Source: Flavobacterium sp. CFS9 (GTDB lineage Bacteria > Bacteroidota > Bacteroidia > Flavobacteriales > Flavobacteriaceae). Taken from it: a stretch of DNA of 64,000 nucleotides. The notes under the pieces were generated by a model. The model saw only the letters and a list, made by a program, of their open reading frames with translations, was not told where the DNA came from and did no database searches. The stretch lies in assembly GCF_041154745.1 (NCBI RefSeq), contig NZ_AP031573.1:1116001-1180000 (forward strand), written 5' to 3'. The translations under genes were made by a program, and so were the position numbers. Positions 17,865 through 26,545 of this stretch are shown here, piece after piece (the stretch's first letter is position 1; the number at the start of each line of letters is the position of its first letter).

Positions 17865-18525
17865 TGGCAGTAATTATTTTTTCAGTTTCATTAAAAATAG
17901 CTTTATCAAATTCAAACTTTAAACTGTCATTTTCAATAAAGGCTTTTGGATAACCTTCACAATCCAACATCCTTATATAATCATAAGTTTCTTCTAGGCT
18001 TGTCAATTCAATTATATTACTATCTTCTGGCTTTCTTCTTGTGAATTCTGTAACTTCACCAAATTGAGGGGTTGCAATTAGCTCCTTTTGTATAATATCA
18101 AAAATCATTTCCCTTATTATTAGAGAAGCTCTGGAAAATATTTCTTCAGCAGTCCCGTATAATTCAAGCGATTCTTTTAGATAAATATCTCCAGTGTCAA
18201 GGCCTTCTTCAACTCTTAAAGCTGATATTTTTGTTGATTTGTATCCTCTAACAATCAAATTTTGCAAAGGACTACCTCCTCTTCCGAAGGGTAAATCAGT
18301 CATATGAAATACTATACATTCATATTTCTCGTAAATTTCTTTTGGAATAATATGCGACCAGTGAGGAATAAAAATTTTAGATGGTTTAAATTTTTCTAAA
18401 TTATCTAAATTAAAATCGCTTTTTGAATCAATCAATAACCAATTTTCATTATTAAATGACTTTTTTAGATCATTAAAAAGATCTTTATGCCAGCTTTTTT
18501 CTGACAGAACAATATAGTTATTCAT
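17842..18525 (-). CDS. Formyltransferase-fold protein, probable sugar N-formyltransferase
   Basis: Protein of 227 residues related to the formyl-tetrahydrofolate-using fold of methionyl-tRNA and sugar formyltransferases. The core is VFHMTDLPFGRGGSPLQNLI (about 72-91) followed by TKISALRVEEGLDTGDIY (98-115). The catalytic histidine H74 and the LDTGD aspartate region (D110) are present. The asparagine normally two residues before the histidine is a valine (V72). It lacks the long tRNA-binding C-terminal domain. Set against a PIG-L deacetylase, a role in replacing N-acetyl by N-formyl on a nonulosonate or its precursor is the best hypothesis. Confidence 0.8.
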   Translation of the reverse strand: MNNYIVLSEKSWHKDLFNDLKKSFNNENWLLIDSKSDFNLDNLEKFKPSKIFIPHWSHIIPKEIYEKYECIVFHMTDLPFGRGGSPLQNLIVRGYKSTKISALRVEEGLDTGDIYLKESLELYGTAEEIFSRASLIIREMIFDIIQKELIATPQFGEVTEFTRRKPEDSNIIELTSLEETYDYIRMLDCEGYPKAFIENDSLKFEFDKAIFNETEKIITANVRIFKK

Positions 18526-18539
18526 AATCTCTTTTAATT

Positions 18540-19544
18540 TTAGTACTCAAAAAATAAAAAATCTTCATTATCTGATTTCAAAGTTTTGAATCCTAAATGA
18601 GTAAAAACTTTCGCAGAAGGGTAATTTTCTTTTTTTACTGTGGCTTTAAATTTAAAATTAAATTTATTCAAAAGATGTTTGACAATTTCTTTTCCCAAAC
18701 CTTGACCTCTATAAATATGATCAATCGAATAATCAATTTGCCACTGTGAACCAACTTTATCAATTCTAATTTGTCCAAAACATTTATTCTTATTACTTAG
18801 TATAAATATTTTTGTTTCTGAATCATTTATCTTTTTTTTAAACCAAGCTAAATGATTTTCCCAGATAATTTGGTCTTGTACAATAGAGTTCTTACGAACA
18901 TCTTGATCATTGGCCCAAATAAATAACAATTCAACATCATCTTCATTAGCCTCTCTTAAAAACAATTCATCTTTAACTATACTACTATCGAATTTACTAT
19001 GTATAACGACATCAATAAAACCACCATCAAAAAAGCAATGTTCTGTCAAAACTGCCTCTTTCTTATACCCCTTATCTTCAAGCATTTCATATAAATGAGG
19101 TCTTAGGTCAAATGCATAAGTATATATCTTATGAAGGTTTATTTCATTAAAAGCAAAAGTTTCAATTAACCCTAAATAAATGCTCCAATATCTTTTAAAA
19201 TTATTCTTTTGTAATTCGGTATTCATTACAAAAGAGATTTCAGCATTTTTATCATTCCAATTAATATGGACCAATCCTCCATAACCAATGCAAATCTCAT
19301 TCTCCAAAAAAGAAAACAAAATTTGATCTGGTTTACTTTGATCAAAAAGCTTTGCAACTATATTTTCAAAATAATAATTTTGATCATCAATAGTTAACAG
19401 TTTAACTTGACGCAAATGATAGATTTGTTCATTACGCCACTTCATAATGTCCATACGATCCTCAAACCGAATCGGAACAATCGAATAATTATCGTCTGAA
19501 AATATTTGTTTCTGAAATGCCTTATATGAATTCATCTTTATCAT
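18540..19544 (-). CDS. Tandem GNAT-fold acetyltransferase, candidate PseH function
   Basis: A 334-residue protein that reads as two GNAT domains in a row. Residues about 15-165 form the first (IVPIRFEDRMDIMKWRN at its start), but no clear acetyl-CoA loop is seen there. Residues about 170-334 form the second, with the loop YRGQGLGKEIVKHLL (about 287-301) and the usual SAKVFTHLGFK end. The second domain is the probable catalytic one. In the standard pathway PseH, also a GNAT, acetylates the 4-amino group after PseC. This gene fills that slot by position. Start is ambiguous between ATG at 19544 and ATG at 19535. Confidence 0.75.
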   Translation of the reverse strand: MIKMNSYKAFQKQIFSDDNYSIVPIRFEDRMDIMKWRNEQIYHLRQVKLLTIDDQNYYFENIVAKLFDQSKPDQILFSFLENEICIGYGGLVHINWNDKNAEISFVMNTELQKNNFKRYWSIYLGLIETFAFNEINLHKIYTYAFDLRPHLYEMLEDKGYKKEAVLTEHCFFDGGFIDVVIHSKFDSSIVKDELFLREANEDDVELLFIWANDQDVRKNSIVQDQIIWENHLAWFKKKINDSETKIFILSNKNKCFGQIRIDKVGSQWQIDYSIDHIYRGQGLGKEIVKHLLNKFNFKFKATVKKENYPSAKVFTHLGFKTLKSDNEDFLFFEY

Positions 19545-20855
19545 TTAATTCAATCTTTTAAAGCCACCATGGCATACGGGGCCGTTTAAAAGATCTTGAA
19601 TTTTCAAATCTCCTTTCTCACACTTTGATATTGAACTATACACTTCATCAAGAGCATTAAAATAGGATTCTAAATGAGCCTCTGTTTGTGCTGTTGATGC
19701 ATAAAAGTTAGTACTTGCTAAAAATCCTTTATCCAACATTTCCTGAGCAATAAATGTTTTATAGGAAAGAGCATCAGGGCTATTAAAGCTGTAAGTACTC
19801 AAAGCTGGAATTCCAGAAATAGAAATGTTTAATTTATATGAATCGGCCAATCTCTGCCAACCGTTACGCATTTTATTCCCAGTTGCTGTAATGATTTCCC
19901 AAGATTTTACTTCTTCCATCACTTTTAACGTAGCTAAGGCTGCTGTTGATCCAATTCTTTCAGTCCAAAATGTACTACTAATAAAAGTATTTTGGGCAGC
20001 TTCCATAACTTCTCTTTTACCTACAACAGCAGTTAGAGCATATCCGTTTCCAATTGTTTTTCCATACATTGCAATATCAGGTTCAACTCCAAATTTTTGA
20101 TAAATTCCCCCAAAAGTTTCCCTAAATCCAGAGGTACATTCATCAAAGATTAAAACAATATTTCTTTCTGTTGCAAGATTTCTAACTTTCTGTAAAAAAT
20201 TATCTTCTGGTCCAAAATTTCTGAGAACTTCCATTTTGATTACACCAATTTCATTGTTATTAACTATTGAAAGTAATTCCTCGAAATTGTTATAATTAAA
20301 TGGATAAACAGTATCTTTTAAATTTTTCGGCACTCCTTTAGGGCTTAAACCTGCAAGCAAATGTCCAGATAAATCATCACCACCATCATTATGATTTGCT
20401 GACAAATACCAATCATGCCATCCGTGGTAACCACAAATAGCTACTTTATCTTTACCAGAAGCTGCACGAGCTATACGAATTGCTATTGAATTTGCTTCAC
20501 CACCACTCCTAGCAAAACGGACCATATCAGCCCATGGATTTAATTCAACTAATTTTTCAGCTAAATAAACTTCCTCAGGACAATTAAGAGTCGTCATGTT
20601 TCCTTTTTTTACAGTTTCCAAAACGGCATTATCAACTTCATCATTACCATATCCAAGTGTATTGGTTCCAATACCCATTATTGACATATCTAAAAGTTCT
20701 TTTCCGTCTAAATCCCATATTTTACAACCTTTTGCTTTTGAAAAATAAGATGGCCATAAATCTGGTAAAAACATTTCCGGTCTTTTAGATAACAACATTG
20801 TACCACCTGGTATTAATGTTTTAGCTTTCTTATATAATTCTTGTCCTGTTCCCAT
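19545..20855 (-). CDS. Class III (HemL-like) aminotransferase of the nonulosonate cassette
   Basis: PLP enzyme of 436 residues resembling glutamate-1-semialdehyde 2,1-aminomutase. Features: RFARSGGEANSIAIRIAR (about 113-130), GYHGWHDWY (142-150), LIFDECTSGFRE (235-246, D238 for the pyridine nitrogen) and the Schiff-base lysine K266 in MYGKTIGNGYAL. It is not the housekeeping HemL: it is packed between an SpsF-type gene (1-base overlap) and the tandem GNAT gene and lacks the usual HemL N-terminus. HemL-like enzymes are recurrent companions of nonulosonate genes, probably aminating a keto intermediate. The substrate is not known. Confidence 0.82.
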   Translation of the reverse strand: MGTGQELYKKAKTLIPGGTMLLSKRPEMFLPDLWPSYFSKAKGCKIWDLDGKELLDMSIMGIGTNTLGYGNDEVDNAVLETVKKGNMTTLNCPEEVYLAEKLVELNPWADMVRFARSGGEANSIAIRIARAASGKDKVAICGYHGWHDWYLSANHNDGGDDLSGHLLAGLSPKGVPKNLKDTVYPFNYNNFEELLSIVNNNEIGVIKMEVLRNFGPEDNFLQKVRNLATERNIVLIFDECTSGFRETFGGIYQKFGVEPDIAMYGKTIGNGYALTAVVGKREVMEAAQNTFISSTFWTERIGSTAALATLKVMEEVKSWEIITATGNKMRNGWQRLADSYKLNISISGIPALSTYSFNSPDALSYKTFIAQEMLDKGFLASTNFYASTAQTEAHLESYFNALDEVYSSISKCEKGDLKIQDLLNGPVCHGGFKRLN

Positions 20856-21616
20856 TATATATCTTTTTTTAATGACTTTAATAATCCTTCGTTTCTTATA
20901 ATTTCACCATTTATTCTGGTCAAATCATTTTCAATAATGTAATTCGTATATTCACTCCAAGATTTATCTGTGCCTAATTCCTTTACAAGTATTTCAATTA
21001 AATCAAAATCTCTCTTTTCATCAACAGTCATTCTAATATTAGAAAAATCTGAATTACAAGCATAATTAATAGACGAAAATAAATGTCCACCATTAAAATC
21101 TGAGTTATTTCTAATATAAGGTGTAACATGTTCTCTTTCAGAAAGCAATTTAGCTTCTTTCCATGCTTTTTCTAATGCTGAAAATTTAAATACTTCTATA
21201 TCCTGTCCATCTGGAAAATTTTCTATTAAAATATTTGAACCATAGTCTTTATCATTTTCTTGCACAAATGATATCACTTTATCAACCAAATTTGGATCTA
21301 TAAGTGGACAGTCCGATGTTACACGCACAATCCAATCAGGTTTATCAATCTTTACTGACTGATAAAATCTATCTAGTACATCAGATTCAGACCCTCTAAA
21401 GGATTCATATCCCCATTCTCTGGCTTTATTGTAAATTATAGCATCCGCATCAACAATAGTTGTAGCAACAATTATTTTAGAAACTTTAGAGCTTTTTTTT
21501 AATCTATCCAGGTGAATTTGAAGTAATGATTCCCCATTTATTTCCTTTAACACTTTTCCAGGCAGTCTTGTACTTCCTAATCTAGCCTGTGTAATTAATA
21601 TTGTTTTTATTTCCAT
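20855..21616 (-). CDS. SpsF-type cytidylyltransferase, probable CMP-nonulosonate synthetase
   Basis: GT-A-like nucleotidyltransferase of 253 residues of the SpsF family, which couples nonulosonic acids to CMP or acts in their activation in Bacillus-type sps operons. The N-terminus ILITQARLGSTRLPGKVL (about 6-23) holds the nucleotide loop, and VRVTSDCPLIDP (about 98-109) and MTVDEKRDFDLI (about 197-208) are typical of the family. It overlaps the aldo/keto reductase gene by 10 bases and the class III aminotransferase gene by 1 base. It stands in the place of PseF, which has a different N-terminal sequence in Campylobacter. Confidence 0.82.
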   Translation of the reverse strand: MEIKTILITQARLGSTRLPGKVLKEINGESLLQIHLDRLKKSSKVSKIIVATTIVDADAIIYNKAREWGYESFRGSESDVLDRFYQSVKIDKPDWIVRVTSDCPLIDPNLVDKVISFVQENDKDYGSNILIENFPDGQDIEVFKFSALEKAWKEAKLLSEREHVTPYIRNNSDFNGGHLFSSINYACNSDFSNIRMTVDEKRDFDLIEILVKELGTDKSWSEYTNYIIENDLTRINGEIIRNEGLLKSLKKDI

Positions 21617-22470
21617 AAGGATGGATTTAGCAAATCTAAATCTTTAACTTTTATAGCATTGATTTTATCTAAAAGATCTTGATTCAGATTATAATTTAGA
21701 GCATTTAAATTATCTGTAAGTTGTTCTGGAGAATCTACTCCAATTAAAACTTCATCAATTAATTTATTATTTAGACAATAGCTTAACGCTAGACTGGAAA
21801 GATTAATATTTTCAAGTTTAGCAAAATCTTTAATAGCAAGTAATTCTGATGATAGTTTTTGAGAGATAATGTTATCAAAGTTTTCTTTAAAAAATAATCC
21901 TTGCAAAAAAGCAGATCTTGTATGAATTATTTTTCCTTTTTTCTTTAAAGCTTCCATTACTCCACCACGTATTGAAGTATTATCGAGTAAATTAAATGGC
22001 ATCTGTACAACTGTTATGCTATCATCTGACAATAATGATTCTATTTGTTCATTTGTATAAACAGAGACTCCGATATGATTAATAATTCCAATCTTTTTAA
22101 ATTCATTTAAAACCGAAATACATTCTTTATTATTTAAGTATGACTCAAACGAATGAAACATTAAAACATCTAAAAATTTTACGTGTAATTCCTCCAAATA
22201 AGTGTTTACTTTATATTCAATATCTTTAATATCACCGTGAGGAATCTTAGTAATGATATTAAATATTAAATTGGGGTTTAATTTATGAAAATCGCCTATA
22301 ACCTTATGAGCATCTCCATAAGCTTCCGCTGTATCTAAAGTACGAACACCCAAATCAAAAGCCTTATTTAAGATCTGACAACTAGTTTCAAAACTTAATT
22401 TACCGTTGGTATTATTAATACCATAATTTAGGCCCATTTGAACCGTTCCTAATATTAATTTATTATTCAA
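21607..22470 (-). CDS. Aldo/keto reductase of the nonulosonate cassette
   Basis: NAD(P)H-dependent reductase of 287 residues with a TIM-barrel AKR sequence. The full catalytic tetrad is visible: D46 and Y51 in RTLDTAEAYG, K75 in ITKIP and H106 in LMFHSFE. Near the C-terminus ALSYCLNNKLIDEVLIGV is the usual cofactor-side segment. Its position between pseC and the SpsF-type gene implies oxidation or reduction of a sugar or nonulosonate hydroxyl, perhaps making the keto group used by the class III aminotransferase. This coupling is an inference from gene order. Confidence 0.85.
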   Translation of the reverse strand: MNNKLILGTVQMGLNYGINNTNGKLSFETSCQILNKAFDLGVRTLDTAEAYGDAHKVIGDFHKLNPNLIFNIITKIPHGDIKDIEYKVNTYLEELHVKFLDVLMFHSFESYLNNKECISVLNEFKKIGIINHIGVSVYTNEQIESLLSDDSITVVQMPFNLLDNTSIRGGVMEALKKKGKIIHTRSAFLQGLFFKENFDNIISQKLSSELLAIKDFAKLENINLSSLALSYCLNNKLIDEVLIGVDSPEQLTDNLNALNYNLNQDLLDKINAIKVKDLDLLNPSLWK

Positions 22471-22503
22471 TTTACAAAATATTAAAAATCTGTATTTTAT
22501 TAC

Positions 22504-23168
22504 CTACTTATAGCTGGCATTAATATCTTTTTTGAGTAATGAGATAACTATATTTATCAAAATAATTATCTGTTGCATCCAGTATTTTTCTGAATGATTC
22601 CAGATATATTTATCAAGAAGGTAATATAGTTTTGAGGAAGTAAAAATTTCATCATAGTTTTGCTTAAATGAAAACGTAGTAAACTCATTAATATACTTGT
22701 ATATATTTCTAAAAGATTTTTCCAATAAAAAATCAACAATTACAGGAATTTCCCTATTTTTTTTTAAAACTCTATCGATTTCAGAAATAACTTTAAACAA
22801 AATATCTCGATCTATAACATAAAAACAAATCCAACGATGACTATATCAATAAATTTATCTTCAAAGGCATATAATTTATCTCCCGTGCCATGTATAAAAT
22901 ATACATCAGAAAAATGTTCTACCTCATACTTTATAGCATTCTTGAAGGATCAATTCCATAAACCTCACAACTACTATAGATAGACTTTAAAGCATTTATT
23001 CGATATCCTGCTGAAAATCCAATTTAAAGAATTTTATCCGGATTAAGATTATATTCTTTTATCAGAGTAATAACCCGGTCACGTTGAAAGGTATATTTTT
23101 CAATAACTTAGCGATTTCTTACAAACCAAGCATATGCCTTACTAGCAAGAAACGATTCTTTCTGATTA
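22504..23168 (-). pseudogene. Decayed SAM-dependent methyltransferase
   Basis: Between pseC and the aldo/keto reductase lies a broken class I methyltransferase. Reading minus from about 23168, the frame gives NKNNQKESFLASKAYAWFVR and stops at 23108-23110. In the same frame it continues with FQRDRVITLIKEYNL and stops again at 23024-23026, then IGFSAGYRINALKS (SAM motif I) and EVYGIDPS. A frameshift near 22930 moves to a frame reading VEHFSDVYFIHGTGDKLYAF. A second shift near 22815 leads into the still open last part of 98 codons (22504-22800, ISEIDRVLKKNREIP). Two in-frame stops and two shifts make a functional product very unlikely. The remaining downstream part has no ATG of its own at the start. 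Confidence 0.85.
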
Positions 23169-23171
23169 TTT

Positions 23172-24368
23172 TTATTCAAAATAAGAGTTTATAATCTTTA
23201 TTACAAATTCTTGTTCTTCCTCTGTTAATGTTGGATACATCGGTAAACTGATGCAATCTTTATAATACTGTTCAGCAAATGGCATATCACCTTCTTTCCA
23301 TCCAAATTGCTTATAATATGGCATAAGATGACATGGAATATAATGAATCTGAGCAAATATGTTATTTTTTCTAAGATAATTATAAAGTCCTAATCTATCA
23401 TCAACTTCAATTATATATAAATGATAAGCATGTCCTTCTACTACACCAGATTGTCCTTTAATGAAACTTTTATTAATGAAAGCTTTATTGTAATTTGTTG
23501 CAATTTCACGTCTTTTTGCAATCCCATCATTAGCTCTTTCTAGTTGACTTAATCCTAATGCAGCTTGAAAGTCGGTTAATCGATAGTTAAATCCTAAGGT
23601 CTGCATTTCCATATACCAGGAAGGATAAACTATTTCTTCTGTTTCAAATCCATTAGCAAATTTTGTAGAATTAACATATTCTCCTTCATTTTTTGTAATT
23701 CCATGTGTACGCAGGGCTAGAAGTTTTTTATACAACTTTTCATCATTAGTTGTAATCATACCACCTTCACCACATGCAATGTGTTTTACAGGATGAAAAG
23801 AAAATATTGCCAGATCAGCAAAATTACCATTTCCGCAATTTTCTAGTATATTCTTAGAATTTAAAAATGCTCCGCCTGGTGCATGACAAGCATCTTCAAT
23901 AATCCATAAGCCAAATTCATCAGCTAATTTTCTAAAAGCTTCCAGATCTACCGCTCTTCCGGCAAAATCAACAGGAATAATCCCTTTGTATGTTCCTTTT
24001 GGAGAAGACTCCAATAACGATCTAACTTTATTGATATCTAAAAGATAAGTATTTGGATCAATATCAGAAAATATCACTTCTCCTCCACAATACCGAACAC
24101 AATTTGCAGATGCTGCAAAAGTAATAGGTGTAGTAATTACTTTATCGCCTTCCTTAACACCTAAAGCTAATGCACATAGATGCAAAGCTGCAGTCCCATT
24201 AGAAACTGCCACTGCAAATTTACTTCCGATATAATTTGCAAATGCATGCTCAAACTCAGATATTTTTGGTCCTTGTGTTAAATACTCAGATTTTAATGCT
24301 TCAATTACAACATTAATATCTTCTTCAGTAATATTTTGACGACCGTATGGTATGATATTCTGTCCCAT
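23172..24368 (-). CDS. pseC: UDP-4-amino-4,6-dideoxy-N-acetyl-altrosamine transaminase
   Basis: DegT-family aminotransferase of 398 residues that aminates C4 of the PseB product using glutamate. Features: VSNGTAALHLCALALG (about 56-70, cofactor phosphate), WIIEDACHAPGG (155-166) and the Schiff-base lysine K195 in FSFHPVKHIACGEGGM. The HPVK form with GEGGM is the PseC version of the motif. Its ATG overlaps the stop of pseB by one base, so both steps are translationally linked. Length fits characterised PseC enzymes. Confidence 0.94.
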   Translation of the reverse strand: MGQNIIPYGRQNITEEDINVVIEALKSEYLTQGPKISEFEHAFANYIGSKFAVAVSNGTAALHLCALALGVKEGDKVITTPITFAASANCVRYCGGEVIFSDIDPNTYLLDINKVRSLLESSPKGTYKGIIPVDFAGRAVDLEAFRKLADEFGLWIIEDACHAPGGAFLNSKNILENCGNGNFADLAIFSFHPVKHIACGEGGMITTNDEKLYKKLLALRTHGITKNEGEYVNSTKFANGFETEEIVYPSWYMEMQTLGFNYRLTDFQAALGLSQLERANDGIAKRREIATNYNKAFINKSFIKGQSGVVEGHAYHLYIIEVDDRLGLYNYLRKNNIFAQIHYIPCHLMPYYKQFGWKEGDMPFAEQYYKDCISLPMYPTLTEEEQEFVIKIINSYFE

Positions 24369-25381
24369 TATATTTCAAAAGTTGGGTCTAAATGTTCTTT
24401 TATTAAAGTTCTCAAAGTATCTACCGTTTCCCATTCGGTATTTGTTCCTGAATTATAATTAAATCCTGGTTCCACTAATTTAGCATTAAATTTATCAACA
24501 AAATCACTTATATTAAAAGTAGGAACAGTAGGTAATATCGTATAATATTTTCCTAAATCATAAGTATAAAATGCATCTGAAGATGTGATCATTTCCTCAT
24601 GAATTTTTTCACCAGGCCTAATTCCAACAATATCCAAAGAACACTCGGGAGCAACTGCTTTAGCCACATCAACAATATTATAAGATGGAATTTTTGGGAT
24701 AAAGATTTCTCCTCCCCATGCATGCTCAATGGCATGCATCACCATGTCAACTCCTCCTTGAAGAGAGATATTAAATCTTGTCATTGTTGTGTCTGTAATA
24801 GGTAATTTTCCTTCAGATTTCTTCTTCATGAAGAATGGAATTACTGAACCATTAGATCCCATTACATTACCATAGCGTACGACTGAAAATTTAATCGGAT
24901 TCTCTCCCTTTATATTATTAGCTGCAACAAACAATTTATCGGAGGTTAGTTTTGTTGCACCATACAAATTAATAGGAGCACATGCTTTATCAGTTGACAG
25001 AGCAACTACATTTTTGACACTTGTTTGCAGGGCGGCATAAATTACATTTTGTGCCCCGCCAATATTAGTTTTAATACATTCGTCTGGATTATATTCCGCT
25101 AAATGGACATGTTTCATAGCGGCAGCATGAATAACAATATCAACACCTTGAAAAGCTCTTACCAATCTTTCTTGATCTCTTACATCACCAAGAAAAAAAC
25201 GTATTTGAGGATAATCTTTCTCCAAATATTCCTGAGCCATCTGAAATTGTTTTTGCTCATCTCTAGAAAGAATTATAAGTTTTTTTATATTAGGATGATT
25301 TTTAAAAATATGTGCAGTCAGTGCTTTCCCTAAAGAACCTGTACCTCCTGTAATCAAAATTGTTTTATTTTCAAGATTCAT
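24368..25381 (-). CDS. pseB: UDP-GlcNAc 4,6-dehydratase (inverting)
   Basis: SDR dehydratase of 337 residues that removes water from UDP-GlcNAc and inverts C5, giving the L-arabino 4-keto sugar that starts pseudaminic acid synthesis. The Rossmann motif ITGGTGSLGK (about 10-19), HAAAMKHVHLAEYNP (85-99), the active-site LSTDKA (T130, D131, K132) and NLYGATKL (Y140, K144) match the FlaA1/PseB family. It is the first gene of the nonulosonate cassette, 86 bases after the Wzz-like gene; no clear promoter is seen in that gap. Confidence 0.95.
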   Translation of the reverse strand: MNLENKTILITGGTGSLGKALTAHIFKNHPNIKKLIILSRDEQKQFQMAQEYLEKDYPQIRFFLGDVRDQERLVRAFQGVDIVIHAAAMKHVHLAEYNPDECIKTNIGGAQNVIYAALQTSVKNVVALSTDKACAPINLYGATKLTSDKLFVAANNIKGENPIKFSVVRYGNVMGSNGSVIPFFMKKKSEGKLPITDTTMTRFNISLQGGVDMVMHAIEHAWGGEIFIPKIPSYNIVDVAKAVAPECSLDIVGIRPGEKIHEEMITSSDAFYTYDLGKYYTILPTVPTFNISDFVDKFNAKLVEPGFNYNSGTNTEWETVDTLRTLIKEHLDPTFEI

Positions 25382-25467
25382 TTTATCTACTTTTTTATGA
25401 TATAATTTAAAAAATATATTTTTACATTATTAGTTTTAACTAGTATACTTGTTGTGGATAGTTTTAC

Positions 25468-26538
25468 TTATGACAATAACTGTCTTAATAGTCTTCTTAT
25501 CACCAAAAACAATGAGACCAAAAAGCCCGCTAAAAAACCACCAAAAACAATTCCCTTAGCCTTTCCTAAACGTTCCTTATTTAAAGGTAAAATCGGTCTG
25601 TCAATTACCTGAATTAAAGGAGTTTCCTTTCTCAAAGTTACTTTTGCCAGTTCGCATTGTTTAACCAACTCTGTAAGTATTGCAGTATTTGCCTGAACAT
25701 CTACCTGTCTTCTTGCAGAAGGGGCTCTCCTAACATTTAAGGCTGGATTTAAATTAAAAGTATTATCATTAGCAACCGCTACACCAGTAATTGCACCATT
25801 TAATTCAGAACGAACAGAATCCGTTTGCCTCTCTAAAATTTTCATATTCATACGAGCCTTTTTACTTTTAGTCTCGATATAAAATTCACCTACTTGTTTT
25901 GCAAGAGCCTCAGTAAAGTATAATGAAAACAATTCGTTATCTGACTTTACATCCATTGTAATAATTGAGATCTTTTTATCTTTTTGTGCTACGGTTAAGT
26001 GATTATTAGACAAATCCTTATAAATCACTCCCAAAATACTATCATGTGCACGTGTAAATAGCTTACGATTAGTCTCTGGCAAAAATTGAAGCTTCTTTAA
26101 TTTAGGTATTTCGTTCCACTTTTCTCTCCATTCACTATTTTGAATATACATTTCTGCTAACGAAATTCTTTTTCCATTTATTAAAACTGGACTAAGCAAT
26201 GTTTTTTCAACCATTGCTCTAGATTTAAACAATTCCGTCAAATTAGAACCAGTAAAAATACTTCCTCCACCACCTCCAATATCAATTCCAAGCGAACTTG
26301 CTAAACCCATTGCTCCTCCTAATCCTCCAGATGGTTTTTCATCTTCTAACGCAAAGGTTAAAGTAGCCGTGTAAGCTGGTTTCTTAATTAAAGAATATGA
26401 AAGTCCAAGCACAGATCCAATTATTCCGGCTATAATGATAATTTTCCATTTAGAAAGCAAATAATGATACCATTCGACAATTTTTTGAATCAATTCCTTT
26501 AAAGTGACTTCATCATTAACATTCGATTCTTTTTCCAT
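25468..26538 (-). CDS. Wzz-like polysaccharide co-polymerase, kinase-less
   Basis: Chain-length determinant protein of 356 residues with the Wzz layout: a first membrane helix at about 31-51 (WKIIIIAGIIGSVLGLSYSL), a long periplasmic part with a glycine-rich stretch (about 72-98), and a second helix at about 330-350 preceded by the proline motif DRPILPLNKERLGK. No nucleotide-binding domain follows. It overlaps nothing and lies 7 bases after the SLBB exporter gene, with which it probably forms a trans-envelope pair. It is distinct from the Wzc protein at 35754-38195, so the locus has two co-polymerases. Confidence 0.87.
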   Translation of the reverse strand: MEKESNVNDEVTLKELIQKIVEWYHYLLSKWKIIIIAGIIGSVLGLSYSLIKKPAYTATLTFALEDEKPSGGLGGAMGLASSLGIDIGGGGGSIFTGSNLTELFKSRAMVEKTLLSPVLINGKRISLAEMYIQNSEWREKWNEIPKLKKLQFLPETNRKLFTRAHDSILGVIYKDLSNNHLTVAQKDKKISIITMDVKSDNELFSLYFTEALAKQVGEFYIETKSKKARMNMKILERQTDSVRSELNGAITGVAVANDNTFNLNPALNVRRAPSARRQVDVQANTAILTELVKQCELAKVTLRKETPLIQVIDRPILPLNKERLGKAKGIVFGGFLAGFLVSLFLVIRRLLRQLLS

Positions 26539-26545
26539 TTAAAAT

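Noticed and set aside
17842..18525. Methionyl-tRNA formyltransferase
   Set aside because: Too short, lacks the tRNA-binding C-terminal domain and the catalytic asparagine, and lies in a sugar cassette.
19545..20855. Housekeeping glutamate-1-semialdehyde aminomutase (hemL)
   Set aside because: Overlaps nonulosonate genes on both sides, and the active-site surroundings (GYHGWHDW, MYGKTIGNG) differ from HemL.
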